Assembly (NCBI GenBank): GCA_958295895.1
Contig: CATQHI010000005.1
Span: 1 to 64,000 of the forward strand
Length of the DNA stretch: 64,000 bases
Direction: 5' to 3'
Source of the DNA: Saprospiraceae bacterium
GTDB taxonomy: Bacteria > Bacteroidota > Bacteroidia > Chitinophagales > Saprospiraceae
Numbering within the stretch: position 1 is the first letter of the stretch; the number at the start of each line of letters is the position of its first letter. Under the pieces are notes generated by a model that saw only the letters and a program-made list of their open reading frames with translations, had not been told where the DNA came from and searched no databases. A program made the translations under genes and the position numbers. Of this stretch, positions 24,540-33,209 are shown one piece after another.

Positions 24540-26345
24540 TCACAGCTTTTTGTACTCCTCGTATAGGGCGTCGATCTCCGAAATTTCCTGCTGGCTGAGG
24601 TCGCCGCTAGCCAACCGGCGCGCCGCCTCGGCAAAGACCTGCTGATAGCGCTGCTTCACCTCATTTCCAGGCTCGCGATCGGTATAGTGGTGGGGCGTAG
24701 CTAGTACGAAGGGGGAGGCCCCACTGGGAAGATCGCCCCGGTCGGGGATACGGTCGCCAATTGGTGCCTTGTCCAGCCCCCGGGCTTTGTCGGAGAAGCT
24801 ATTCTTCACGTCGCCATTACGGGGAGTGGTGCCGGGGATACGCCACTTGTCGCGGTCAAAACCAATATCGCGGATAGGAGAGGTAACAATGCGCCAGTCG
24901 TGGTTGTCCCACCAGGCAGTCGTATTGATGACAATATCGTCGATCCAAGGTCGCTTGATAACTACCGGGGGGCAGGCACGATCCAGCGCCGCCTTAGCGT
25001 TGATGAGTCCGGTGCCGTAGTTGTTGTTCGGCACGGGGTCACCCGGATTATCGCGTAAGGGTTTGGCTGTGTCCCGGATGATCTGAACCACTTGGGTGGG
25101 GGTGAGGCTACCGTTACAGGATAAGATGAGCGCGGCTAGACCGGCCACGTAGGGTGTCGCCATTGAGGTGCCGCTCTTATCGGAGTAGGTGTCGTCCCAG
25201 TCGGTACTTCGGATGCTGACTCCCGGAGCGCACACATCAATGTGCGGACCGGTGGCCGAGAACCACGCGCGGTTCTCGGCGCTATCTACCGCACCTACCG
25301 AAAGCACGTTGGCAAAAGCGGCGGGATACGCCGGGGTGCCGGAGCCGTGATTGCCCATGGCAGCCACCACTACACAGCCCTGGGTGATAGCATACTGAAC
25401 GGCTGTATTCAGGCCCGGGTCGTTGAAGAAACCACCGAGGCTGAGGTTGATAACGTCGGCTCCGTTGTCGGCCGCCCAGCGGATGCCCGCACTGATGTTG
25501 GCGTTGGTGCCCGACCCGGTAACAAAGCCGTCGCTGAGCCGTACCAAACGATACATTACGCGCATCGGCATCAGGCGGCAGTTCCAGGCTACACCGGTCA
25601 CCCCCTGGGTGTTGTTCGACTCGGCACCGATGATGCCTGCCACGTGGGTGCCGTGACCGACCTCGTCCTGTGGCACAGTATCGACCGTGCGTATATCGCC
25701 CTCAATGCGCCACTGTTGACCGCTGATGGTAATGATGTCGCCTACATTCGTAGTATTGGGCAGGTTGACGAAGTCCCTCCCCTGTACCAAGTTGTCATTT
25801 AGGTCGGGATGGTTAAGGTCTACTCCGGAATCCACTACTGCGACCACAACGGAACTACTTCCTTTCGTACGGGTCCAGGCCTCGGGGCAATGAATACTGT
25901 TGAGACCCCACTGACTGGCGTAGAATGTATCATTGGGAGTCACGGCCATCGCAAAGCTCAGGTAGTTAGGGTATGCTGCTTCGACTTGCGGCAGCCGTTC
26001 TAATTCTGTGGCAATCGTCTTGACCTCAGCTCCTTCGCTCAGCTTTATGCGGTAGGTCGCTGCGAGGCTAGCGGCCAGTTCGCGACTGCCATTATTCTTG
26101 TTGACGCGCGAATCGGGCATCAGGCCGTGCACCCTGTTGATACTCACCGGGTGGCTGGGCTCCAGTGCCTTGTCTATCTCCTCCAGGCCGAAGCGGGTCG
26201 GGATGGAATCATTGGAAAGAGGCGACAGCGTATCGGGGATGAGTGGCATAACCTCACCGTTGACTGCGGCGGTCAACGTAATGATCAATTCACCCGGCAC
26301 GTAAGGTGGGTTCTTGGGGTCGAGGTCAAGGTCTGGAGTAAGCAT
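24540..26345 (-). CDS. S8 subtilase-family serine protease without a signal peptide
   Basis: A 601-residue subtilisin-like protease. Residues 1-130 resemble an inhibitory propeptide (YVPGELIITL...LERLPQVEAAYPNYL). The catalytic domain has Asp172 in VVDSGVDLNHPDL, His231 in GHGTHVAG, oxyanion Asn332 in GNHGSG and Ser394 in SGTSMATPYVAG. About 150 extra residues follow the catalytic core and end in an acidic helix (SQQEISEIDALYEEYKKL). Unlike the other proteases here, it has no visible N-terminal signal (MLTPDLDLDPKNPPYVPGE) and no T9SS domain, so it looks cytoplasmic or exported by another route. It is the first gene of a two-gene operon with an MvdD-like ATP-grasp ligase. A role in processing, or serving as substrate for, that ligase is inference. 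Confidence 0.88.
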   Translation of the reverse strand: MLTPDLDLDPKNPPYVPGELIITLTAAVNGEVMPLIPDTLSPLSNDSIPTRFGLEEIDKALEPSHPVSINRVHGLMPDSRVNKNNGSRELAASLAATYRIKLSEGAEVKTIATELERLPQVEAAYPNYLSFAMAVTPNDTFYASQWGLNSIHCPEAWTRTKGSSSVVVAVVDSGVDLNHPDLNDNLVQGRDFVNLPNTTNVGDIITISGQQWRIEGDIRTVDTVPQDEVGHGTHVAGIIGAESNNTQGVTGVAWNCRLMPMRVMYRLVRLSDGFVTGSGTNANISAGIRWAADNGADVINLSLGGFFNDPGLNTAVQYAITQGCVVVAAMGNHGSGTPAYPAAFANVLSVGAVDSAENRAWFSATGPHIDVCAPGVSIRSTDWDDTYSDKSGTSMATPYVAGLAALILSCNGSLTPTQVVQIIRDTAKPLRDNPGDPVPNNNYGTGLINAKAALDRACPPVVIKRPWIDDIVINTTAWWDNHDWRIVTSPIRDIGFDRDKWRIPGTTPRNGDVKNSFSDKARGLDKAPIGDRIPDRGDLPSGASPFVLATPHHYTDREPGNEVKQRYQQVFAEAARRLASGDLSQQEISEIDALYEEYKKL

Positions 26346-26498
26346 GGCGTAGGTATGGTTTGGCCCCCCCCAAAGGGTAGGCGGGTGATAAAAAGGATAG
26401 CGTTTGGAGGTTTATGCGCTACTGGCCGAGAAGTGTTACACTAGCTCGTGCAGTAATGCCCCATACGCTTATCTTGGAGGCGACCAACACCAGTTCCC

Positions 26499-28376
26499 GT
26501 GCGCCACGCCCTACCTCTGCTGCTTCTCCTAAGTGTTTGCACCTGCGTCCGCGCCCAGGAGAGTGACGCCTACCTGGAGCTAGCCGAAATTGCCCACATC
26601 GAGCAAAAGATCATGGTACCCATGCGCGACGGCAAGCGGCTGGCCACCGACGTCTACCGGCCAAAAAACGTAGATAAGGCCCCCATCATCTTCAGCCGCA
26701 CGCCCTACCAGTTCAACGGCTACGTGGACGGGGAGGAGCAGACCCGGACCTACGAGACGGCCCTGGAGATGGTCGAGCGCGGCTTCGCCTACGTGGTGCA
26801 GAACGAGCGCGGCCGCTACTTTTCGGAAGGGGAGTGGGACATCCTCGGCGTGCCGCTGACCGACGGCTACGACGCCATCGAATGGATGAGCAGCCAGCCC
26901 TGGAGCAACGGCAACGTAGGCCTGCTGGGCTGTAGCTCGACGGCCGAGTGGCAAATGGCCGTGGCGAGTATGGGCCACCCCGCCCTGAAGGCCGCCGTAC
27001 CCATGGGCTACGGAGCCGGCGTGGGACGGGTGGGGGACTTTATGGAACAGGGCAACTGGTACCGCGGCGGCGCCCAGCAGATGCTCTTCACCAGTTGGCT
27101 CTACCAGGTGCAGCACGATCCGCTGGCGCCGAAACTGCAGGAGGGACTGAGCCAGGCCGACCTCCAGCGGCTCTCCCGTTTTTACGACATGGCACCGGAG
27201 TACCCGGAGATCTCCTCCACGGAGTTACTGGCCACCCTGCCCGTGCGCGACATCATCAAAGCCAAGCAAGGCCCGACCGGCGTCTACGAGGAGATGATCA
27301 TGCGTAAACCCAACGATCCGGCCTGGTACGAGGGCGGCCTGTACCACGACGATATGCCCTACGACGTGCCGACCTTCTGGTTCACGAGCTGGTACGACGT
27401 GTCGATCAGCCCCAACCTGGCGCTCTTCGACCATGTGCGGGAAAACGCGACCAGCCAGGAGGCCCGCGACAACCAGTTTCTCTGGATTGCCCCCACCCTC
27501 CACTGCGCCTACACCCGCGCTACCCAGAACACCATCGTCGGCGAACGCAGCGTGGGCGATGCCCGCTACGATTACGACGCCCTCATTTACGGCTTCTTCG
27601 ACAAGTGGCTTAGGGGCGACTCCCCCGAGATAATCGATACCCTAGCCCGCGTTACCTACTACACCATGGGCAGCAACGCGTGGCAGACCACCACGGCCTG
27701 GCCGCCACCGGACGTAGAAATGACGGACTTTTACCTCAGCAGTCAGGGCAATGCCAATACCATGTACGGGGCGGGGACGCTGGTGCGTAGTGCTTCGGGC
27801 GAGGAACGAGTCAGCCGTCCGGATACGATCGTCTACGACCCCATGAACCCCGTGAAGAGCTATGGCGGCAACGTCTGCTGTACCGGCGATGCGGTCCGGG
27901 GCGGCAGCTTCGACCAGCGGGTGATGGAGGCGCGCAACGATATTCTGGTCTACACCACCGAACCCTTTGCGGAGGATACGGAGGTAAGCGGCTTCGTGGA
28001 GTCGACTCTCTACCTCAGCAGTGACGCCAAGGACACCGACCTGACCGTTAAGCTTATCGACGTCGACGCCGACGGGGCGGCCTACAACCTCGACGAGACC
28101 ATCCAGCGCGTGCGCTACCGGGAGGGCTACGATAAGGAAGTATTCATGGAGCCGGGCGAGGTATACGAGGTAAAGATGACGCCGATGAGCACCAGCAATG
28201 TGTTCAAGGCCGGCCACCGGCTGCGCGTGGAGGTGAGCAGCTCCAACTTCCCCCGCTTCGACCGCAACCTGAATACGGGTGGGGATAACGTGACGGAAAC
28301 CGAGGGCGTGGTGGCGCGCAACGTGATTCACCACTCGGCGGAGTATCCTAGTGTGGTGCGGGTGCCGATACGGTAG
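26499..28376 (+). CDS. CocE/NonD family X-Pro dipeptidyl-peptidase-like hydrolase
   Basis: A 625-residue secreted serine hydrolase of the CocE/NonD (S15-related) family, which includes cocaine esterase, glutaryl-7-ACA acylase and X-Pro dipeptidyl peptidases. The N-terminal block [20 protein letters not shown] is followed by [15 protein letters not shown]. The nucleophile is in [14 protein letters not shown] (in place of GxSYxG), and a C-terminal jelly-roll domain (from about 430) ends [10 protein letters not shown]. The start is GTG (GTG CGC CAC GCC), required for the signal peptide [20 protein letters not shown]. Copy 6 of the dispersed motif encodes the end of that signal peptide (VCTCVRAQ). 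The last 29 bases overlap the broken Uma2 gene on the other strand. The natural substrate is unknown. Confidence 0.87.
   Translation: MRHALPLLLLLSVCTCVRAQESDAYLELAEIAHIEQKIMVPMRDGKRLATDVYRPKNVDKAPIIFSRTPYQFNGYVDGEEQTRTYETALEMVERGFAYVVQNERGRYFSEGEWDILGVPLTDGYDAIEWMSSQPWSNGNVGLLGCSSTAEWQMAVASMGHPALKAAVPMGYGAGVGRVGDFMEQGNWYRGGAQQMLFTSWLYQVQHDPLAPKLQEGLSQADLQRLSRFYDMAPEYPEISSTELLATLPVRDIIKAKQGPTGVYEEMIMRKPNDPAWYEGGLYHDDMPYDVPTFWFTSWYDVSISPNLALFDHVRENATSQEARDNQFLWIAPTLHCAYTRATQNTIVGERSVGDARYDYDALIYGFFDKWLRGDSPEIIDTLARVTYYTMGSNAWQTTTAWPPPDVEMTDFYLSSQGNANTMYGAGTLVRSASGEERVSRPDTIVYDPMNPVKSYGGNVCCTGDAVRGGSFDQRVMEARNDILVYTTEPFAEDTEVSGFVESTLYLSSDAKDTDLTVKLIDVDADGAAYNLDETIQRVRYREGYDKEVFMEPGEVYEVKMTPMSTSNVFKAGHRLRVEVSSSNFPRFDRNLNTGGDNVTETEGVVARNVIHHSAEYPSVVRVPIR
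26536..26556 (-). repeat. Dispersed GGCGGGGMCGCAGGTGCA motif, copy 6
   Basis: Lies in the signal-peptide codons of the CocE hydrolase; the plus strand reads TTTGCACCTGCGTCCGCGCC. Confidence 0.7.
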
Positions 28377-28846
28377 GGTCAGTTTCCTCGTCTTCTTCCG
28401 GGTCGGGCAGTAGCTCGGCCACGGTGACTTCTCCGGCGAAGGGACTGGTGAAGGTGACCTGCTCGGTGTAGGTAACCACCGAGCCGTAGCGCCCCTGCTC
28501 CGGTTGGGGTTGTAGGTGGACTTCGATCTGCCGGTCGGCGAGGTTGACGATCCAGTATTCGGCTAGTCCGGCGCGGGCGTAGAGTTCTGCTTTTAGGGTG
28601 CGATCTTTATCTAAGGAGAAGTTGGCTACCTCGATGATGAGGTAGAGATCTTCAGCGACTGGACGGTACGTTCCGTAGCTTTTATCGGCTACGACGGCAA
28701 AATCGGGTTCGGGCTCCGACTCCAGCTCAACCAGGCTGATGGATTTTCCTGGCGGTAGCGGAACTGTTTACCGAAGCGATCCCGAAAATATTCGGCTAGT
28801 AGTGTAACGCATTCCTCGTGGGGGGCGGAAGGATGGCTTTGGTCAT
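28348..28846 (-). pseudogene. Uma2 (DUF820) family endonuclease-fold gene with two frameshifts
   Basis: Members are about 190-residue PD-(D/E)XK nuclease-fold proteins of unclear role, common in multicopy families. Read on the minus strand from ATG 28846, MTKAILPP would continue as HEECVTLLAEYFRDRFGKQFRYR only if one base is added at the G6/C6 run (28820-28825). The frame then shifts again near 28738-28746 (FRYRQENP to ISLVELES). The rest, PEPDFAVVADKSYGTYRP, DLYLIIEVANFS, KAELYARAGLAEYWIVNL (conserved Tyr-Trp and core acids) and the acidic tail, is open to TAG at 28348-28350. It overlaps the 3' end of the CocE gene by 29 bases. Both shifts equal a missing base, one clearly in a homopolymer, so sequencing error remains possible. 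Confidence 0.7.
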
Positions 28847-28955
28847 GGCGCGGGGGATGCGGGGAGGGAATAAAGATAAAGGGGGAGGTGCTATTGGCGC
28901 TTACAGGCTATTATGAATGTTGGCTAGCATGCGGCGGGAGTTGAACACTTCAGCC

Positions 28956-28994
28956 ATGAGTAGTTCATAAATCGTCAGTTTGTGAACTATTCAT
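28956..28994. promoter_or_regulatory. Inverted repeat, probable operator upstream of the Fic gene
   Basis: Arms ATGAGTAGTTCATAAA (28956-28971) and TTTGTGAACTATTCAT (28979-28994) are complementary except at two positions, with a 7-base spacer. A related half site (AGTTGAACA) lies just upstream. It is 36 bases before the original Fic start. Because this Fic type carries its own C-terminal winged helix, autoregulation is plausible. Confidence 0.55.
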
Positions 28995-29029
28995 GTAACT
29001 AATGTGCATTATAAAGAGGTTTTTGAAAC

Positions 29030-29161
29030 ATGGATAAGTTCAAATCAGGCCTTTCGGTTGATCAAGGCTGCTACAGGGCATTCATTCCAAGCGAGATTAA
29101 TCGGGAGTGGACGATTACTGACAACAAGATCCTACATCTACTTAGCCAGGCAGATCAGTAG
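29030..29161 (+). other. Original 5' end of the Fic gene, closed by an in-frame amber codon
   Basis: ATG 29030 opens 43 codons (MDKFKSGLSVDQ..., YRAFIPSEINREW, ILHLLSQADQ) ending in TAG at 29159-29161. The same frame continues LGRLDMYSHYVNV. The joined sequence is the normal N-terminus of this Fic subfamily, where a residue such as Leu is expected at the TAG (TTG to TAG would be one change). Confidence 0.75.
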
Positions 29162-29176
29162 CTCGGACGGCTTGAC

Positions 29177-30151
29177 ATGTACTCCCACTACGTCAACGTA
29201 GCCCACTACATCAATCTTCATATCGCCAAAGAGGCTACCCAGTCCTCACGCATCGAGGGCACACGAACGGAAGTGCGGGAAACCTTCCTTAAGGCGGAGG
29301 ATATTGCGGCGGACCGCCGCGCGGATTGGGAAGAGGTGCAGAATTACATCGAGGCTATGAATTTTGCGGTGGAGGAGCTGACGCGACTCCCCTACAGTTC
29401 ACGCTTGTTCCGCAAGGCCCACGAGTTGTTGCTACAGGGCGTACGGGGGCAGTCAAAGATGCCCGGTGAGTTTCGCCAGAGCCAGAACTGGATCGGGGGC
29501 GCTACCATCAATGATGCACGCCACGTACCCCCACCCCACAACGAGATCGGTCGCCTGATGTCGGACCTAGAGCATTTCGCAAATGATCCACAAAACTTGC
29601 TACCCAATTTGCTCAAGATCGGGATCATCCACTACCAGTTCGAAACTATCCACCCCTTTCTGGACGGCAACGGTCGGGTAGGGCGGCTCATGATCACCCT
29701 TTTCCTCGTCGATAAGGGAATCTTGAGGCGACCGATCCTCTACTTATCGGACTTTCTGGAAAAGCACCGACAACTATACTACGACAACCTTTCGGGGGTG
29801 CGGGGAGCTGCGGGTATCGAGCAGTGGCTTAAGTTCTTCCTCACCGGTGTCATTCAGACCGCCCAGGCGGGCATCGCCACCTTCGACGGTATCCTGCAAC
29901 TGGAACGCTCAATGGTAGATCGGTTAGCTCCCTTAGGCAACAGAATTTCCGATGGCCTCTTGGTAGTAAATAGGCTCTATGAGCAACCCGTTCTGGAAAC
30001 TGAGGAAATTGCCACAATCATCGGAAAGTCTAGACCTACAGCCAGTCGATTGGTTAGTGAGCTTTCTTCCCTAGGTGTCCTTAAACAGATAGAGCGTATT
30101 GGGCGCAGGAATCTCTATGCATTTCAGGAGTATATCGACCTTTTTGCCTGA
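29177..30151 (+). CDS. Fic family protein with C-terminal winged helix (part after the amber codon)
   Basis: Fic enzymes usually transfer AMP from ATP to hydroxyl groups of target proteins. This 324-residue remainder keeps every known functional part: the inhibitory helix motif SSRIEGT (about 23-29, class II [S/T]xxxE[G/N]), the active-site motif HPFLDGNGRVGR (159-170), and a C-terminal winged-helix region (about 255-324, EEIATIIGKSRPTASRLVSEL). ATG 29177 could start translation after the amber codon, but it has no clear ribosome-binding site and drops the N-terminal 49 codons that normally fold against the core. Possibilities are a nonsense-inactivated gene, amber suppression, internal restart or sequencing error. 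The gene has no partner toxin or antitoxin; its operator-like repeat lies upstream at 28956-28994. Confidence 0.88.
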   Translation: MYSHYVNVAHYINLHIAKEATQSSRIEGTRTEVRETFLKAEDIAADRRADWEEVQNYIEAMNFAVEELTRLPYSSRLFRKAHELLLQGVRGQSKMPGEFRQSQNWIGGATINDARHVPPPHNEIGRLMSDLEHFANDPQNLLPNLLKIGIIHYQFETIHPFLDGNGRVGRLMITLFLVDKGILRRPILYLSDFLEKHRQLYYDNLSGVRGAAGIEQWLKFFLTGVIQTAQAGIATFDGILQLERSMVDRLAPLGNRISDGLLVVNRLYEQPVLETEEIATIIGKSRPTASRLVSELSSLGVLKQIERIGRRNLYAFQEYIDLFA

Positions 30152-30172
30152 GTCAATAAGTCGGCAGACGAG

Positions 30173-30202
30173 CTTTCCGTCCGACTACGTCAGGACGGAA
30201 AG
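30173..30202. terminator. Perfect 10-bp hairpin after the Fic gene
   Basis: CTTTCCGTCC (30173-30182) pairs with GGACGGAAAG (30193-30202) around a 10-base loop, 21 bases after the Fic stop. No T-run follows, so it may be a weak terminator or an mRNA end-stabilising hairpin. Confidence 0.4.
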
Positions 30203-30254
30203 AACTCGGCTGACAACCCTCCACCCCAACGAGCGAAGCGAGCTGCCAAACAAA

Positions 30255-30291
30255 TCGTAAGTCGTACGTTATAAATCGTACATCGTAAATC
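30255..30291 (+). repeat. 7-bp tandem repeat (TCGTANN) next to the exonuclease start
   Basis: Five units in register: TCGTAAG, TCGTACG, TTATAAA, TCGTACA, TCGTAAA, then TC, ending three bases before ATG 30295. The unit length leaves no room for a normal ribosome-binding site other than the repeat itself. Confidence 0.55.
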
Positions 30292-30294
30292 CCA

Positions 30295-31341
30295 ATGCCC
30301 CTCCTCACCTTCAACGACCGTGGCATCTACTGCGAGCGCGCCGACGTCTACATCGACCCCTGGAAGCCCGTGCCCCGCGCCCTGATCACCCACGGCCACG
30401 CCGACCACTCCCGTTGGGGCAACGACCACTACCTGAGCACCCGCACCGCCGCCCCGGTGATCAGGTACCGCCTCGGAGACATCGATCTGGAAGCCGTGGA
30501 ATACGGCGAGGTCAGGACCATCAACGGGGTCAAGTTCAGCTTCCACCCGGCCGGGCACATCATCGGCTCGGCGCAGATCCGGGTTGAGTACAAGGGGGAA
30601 ATCTGGGTAGCCAGCGGCGACTACAAGCTTGAGGACGACGGACTGAGCGAGGCCTACGAACCCGTGCAGTGTCAGCACTTCATCACCGAGTCCACCTTCG
30701 GCCTACCCGTCTACCGCTGGATCACCCAGGAGGAGCTATTTGCCGACATTAACGACTGGTGGCGCCAGACCGCCAGCGAGGGCCGCACCGCCATCCTCAC
30801 CGGCTACGCCCTCGGCAAAGCCCAGCGCCTACTCGCCGGACTCGACACCTCCATCGGTAAGATCTACACCCACGGGGCCATCGAAAATACCAACGAGGTG
30901 CTGCGCAAACAGGGCATCAAGCTTCCCGAGACCACCCGCGTCAACCGCGAGATCAACAAGAAGGAATATCCCGGCAACATCGTCATCGCCACCCCCGGCG
31001 CCATTGGACAGCCCTGGGTCAAGAAATTCGGCAACGCCAGCATCGGTGCGGCCTCCGGCTGGATGACCCTACGTGGTGCGCGAAGACGCCGGGGGGCCGA
31101 CCGCGGCTTCGTCCTCTCCGATCACTGCGACTGGCCCAGCCTCCTGGAGGCCATCGACCTCACCGGTGCCGACAATATCTACGTCACCCACGGCTATACC
31201 TCCATCTTTTCCAAATATCTGCGCGAGCAGGGCTACAACGCCGTCGAGCTGGAGACTGAGTATGAGGGCGAGCTGGCCGAGATCGAAACGAAAGGGAGCG
31301 AGGAGACTAGTAAGGAAAATGCGGTAGCAGATGGGGAGTAA
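30295..31341 (+). CDS. Ligase-associated DNA exonuclease (MBL fold, SNM1-like)
   Basis: A 348-residue metallo-beta-lactamase/beta-CASP protein of the bacterial group that always travels with an ATP-dependent ligase; homologues are related to SNM1/Artemis 5' exonucleases. The metal-binding motif HGHADHSRWG is at about residues 33-42, with AGHIIGSAQIRVEY, SGDYKLEDDGLS (metal-bridging Asp) and LSDHCDWPSLLEAI (C-terminal His/Asp) in family order. It is followed 13 bases later by the ligase, so the two form an operon. The usual third and fourth partners (a DEXH helicase and a phosphoesterase) are not in the window. The expected role is processing DNA ends before ligation. Cleavage polarity is not inferable here. 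Confidence 0.9.
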   Translation: MPLLTFNDRGIYCERADVYIDPWKPVPRALITHGHADHSRWGNDHYLSTRTAAPVIRYRLGDIDLEAVEYGEVRTINGVKFSFHPAGHIIGSAQIRVEYKGEIWVASGDYKLEDDGLSEAYEPVQCQHFITESTFGLPVYRWITQEELFADINDWWRQTASEGRTAILTGYALGKAQRLLAGLDTSIGKIYTHGAIENTNEVLRKQGIKLPETTRVNREINKKEYPGNIVIATPGAIGQPWVKKFGNASIGAASGWMTLRGARRRRGADRGFVLSDHCDWPSLLEAIDLTGADNIYVTHGYTSIFSKYLREQGYNAVELETEYEGELAEIETKGSEETSKENAVADGE

Positions 31342-31353
31342 TAAAATAAACCC

Positions 31354-32949
31354 ATGAAAAACTTCGCCGAACTCTTCCGCCGCCTAGACCGCACCACCAA
31401 GATCAACGCCAAGGTAGCCGCCCTGGCCGACTACTTCCTTCAGGTAGACGACGAGGACAAGCTCTGGACCGTCGCCCTCCTTTCGCACCGGCGACCCCGC
31501 CGTACCGTCAACTCTAAACTGCTGCGCGCCTGGGCCTCGGAACTGAGCGAGGTAGCGACCTGGATCCTGGAAGAAAGCTACCACGTCGTGGGTGACCTGG
31601 CCGAGACCATCGCTCTGGTCCTACCCCCACCCGAGACCGACTACGACTACACCCTCACCTACTGGATCGACTACATCGAGCAGTTTGCCGGCTACGATGA
31701 GCTGGGTAAGAAGGAGGCCGTACAGGAAGCCTGGCGCGGGCTAGGTACTACGGAGCGTTATCTATTCAACAAGCTCATCACGGGCAACTTCCGCGTAGGC
31801 GTAAGCCAGAAGCTCATGACCCGCGCCCTGGCCCGCGCCACCGGCATCGAGGAGACCAACCTAGCCCACCGCCTCATGGGCAACTGGACGCCCAACGACA
31901 CCACCTTCGAGGAGCTGATCCACTCGGAGTCGGCCACTGACGACATCTCCCGCCCCTATCCCTTCTACCTCGCCTACCAACTCGAGCAGCCCGCCGAGGA
32001 GCTAGGCGACCCCCACGAGTGGCAGGCCGAGCACAAGTGGGACGGCATCCGCGGTCAGGTGATCGTGCGCAATGATGAGGTTTTTGTCTGGTCGCGGGGC
32101 GAAGAACTGGTCAACGATAAGTACCCGGAGTACGACATCCTGGCTAAGGCCATCCCTAACGGCACGGTGATCGACGGTGAGATTCTGCCCTACAAAGACG
32201 GCAAGCCCCTCGGCTTCAACGTCCTGCAGACCCGCATCGGCCGCAAGACCGTCAGCAAGAAGCTCCTCAAGGAGGCCCCCGTCGTGCTCATGTGCTACGA
32301 CCTACTGGAGTATGAAGGCCGCGACATCCGCAAGCTGCCCCTTTCCGGCCGCCGGGAGTTATTGGAGCGGCTGGTGAAGGAGTACGATACCCAGGGCATC
32401 CTCCAGCTTTCCCCGGTGTTCCACTTCGCGCACTGGGATGAGCTGGCCATCGAGCGCGAGACCGCCCGCGAGAAGTACTCCGAGGGCATCATGCTCAAGC
32501 GCCGCGACTCCGAGTACAAGCAGGGCCGCAAGAAGGGCGACTGGTGGAAGTGGAAGGTCGACCCCCTGACCATCGACGCGGTCATGATGTACGCCCAGCG
32601 CGGCCACGGCCGGCGCGCCAACCTTTACACCGACTTCACCTTCGGGGTCTGGGACGGCGATACGCTGGTACCCTTCACCAAGGCCTACTCGGGCCTCACC
32701 GACCAGGAGTTCAACAAGATCACCGCCTGGGTGCGGCGCAATACGGTGGAGAAGTTCGGTCCGGTGCGCTCGGTGAAGCCGAAGCAGGTCTTCGAGATCG
32801 GCTTCGAGGGCATTCGGAAGAGTACGCGGCATAAGTCGGGTGTGGCCCTTCGCTTTCCACGGATGCTGCGCTGGCGGCACGATAAGCCGGTGGAGGAGGC
32901 GAATACGAAGGCGGACCTGGAGGGGATGCTGGAGGTGTATGGGAGTTGA
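31354..32949 (+). CDS. ATP-dependent DNA ligase (bacterial exonuclease-linked type)
   Basis: A 531-residue ATP-dependent ligase that seals nicks or ends, distinct from the NAD-dependent replicative LigA. An N-terminal DNA-binding domain (1-200) precedes the nucleotidyltransferase domain with the adenylated Lys in EHKWDGIRGQ (motif I). This is followed by VFVWSRGEELV, VIDGEILPY (motif III/IIIa), SEGIMLKRRDSEYKQGRKKGDWWKWKVDP (motifs IV-V), and an OB-fold with the C-terminal RFPRMLRWRHDKP. ATG 31354 is 13 bases after the exonuclease stop. The length and motif spellings match the ligase subtype paired with MBL exonucleases. Likely roles are repair and desiccation or double-strand-break tolerance, by inference from related systems. 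Confidence 0.92.
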   Translation: MKNFAELFRRLDRTTKINAKVAALADYFLQVDDEDKLWTVALLSHRRPRRTVNSKLLRAWASELSEVATWILEESYHVVGDLAETIALVLPPPETDYDYTLTYWIDYIEQFAGYDELGKKEAVQEAWRGLGTTERYLFNKLITGNFRVGVSQKLMTRALARATGIEETNLAHRLMGNWTPNDTTFEELIHSESATDDISRPYPFYLAYQLEQPAEELGDPHEWQAEHKWDGIRGQVIVRNDEVFVWSRGEELVNDKYPEYDILAKAIPNGTVIDGEILPYKDGKPLGFNVLQTRIGRKTVSKKLLKEAPVVLMCYDLLEYEGRDIRKLPLSGRRELLERLVKEYDTQGILQLSPVFHFAHWDELAIERETAREKYSEGIMLKRRDSEYKQGRKKGDWWKWKVDPLTIDAVMMYAQRGHGRRANLYTDFTFGVWDGDTLVPFTKAYSGLTDQEFNKITAWVRRNTVEKFGPVRSVKPKQVFEIGFEGIRKSTRHKSGVALRFPRMLRWRHDKPVEEANTKADLEGMLEVYGS

Positions 32950-32956
32950 TGGGGTA

Positions 32957-32977
32957 GGGGCGTGGCCGCAGGTGTAA
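32957..32977 (+). repeat. Dispersed GGCGGGGMCGCAGGTGCA motif, copy 7
   Basis: Intergenic copy GGGCGTGGCCGCAGGTGTAAA, 8 bases after the ligase stop, at the left edge of the AT-rich patch. Confidence 0.65.
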
Positions 32978-33032
32978 AAATAGTAGAAATTGGCAGCATC
33001 AAGTATTCGTCTATACTGGCAAGCTCATCTTG

Positions 33033-33209
33033 CTAGATTTCGTCCTTTGCGTCTAGGCAGATTGCCTTTATAATCCTCTTTTGATCAGAAGGGCTAATTA
33101 GACACCGTGAAGGAATGTGGATACGGTAGCGAATGAGCACGCGGCTAAGGGTTCTTCGACTGATACCAAGTGTGTCAGCTAACTGTTGGCGGGTACAGTA
33201 TTTGTCCAT
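33033..33209 (-). CDS. Small helix-turn-helix protein
   Basis: A 58-residue protein beginning MDKYCTRQQLADTLGISRRTLSRVLIRYRIHIPSR, a helix-turn-helix of the excisionase/AraC-like or MerR-like small type. I prefer ATG 33209 because homology-like sequence starts there; the longer frame to 33299 adds 30 unstructured residues. It stands alone at the edge of the AT-rich patch, downstream of the ligase and opposite in strand. A TACTTTCA box lies further upstream on this strand. Small HTH proteins like this are often leftovers or regulators of mobile elements, but no integrase or transposase is visible here. It could also be a helix-turn-helix fragment of a larger lost gene. Confidence 0.5.
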   Translation of the reverse strand: MDKYCTRQQLADTLGISRRTLSRVLIRYRIHIPSRCLISPSDQKRIIKAICLDAKDEI

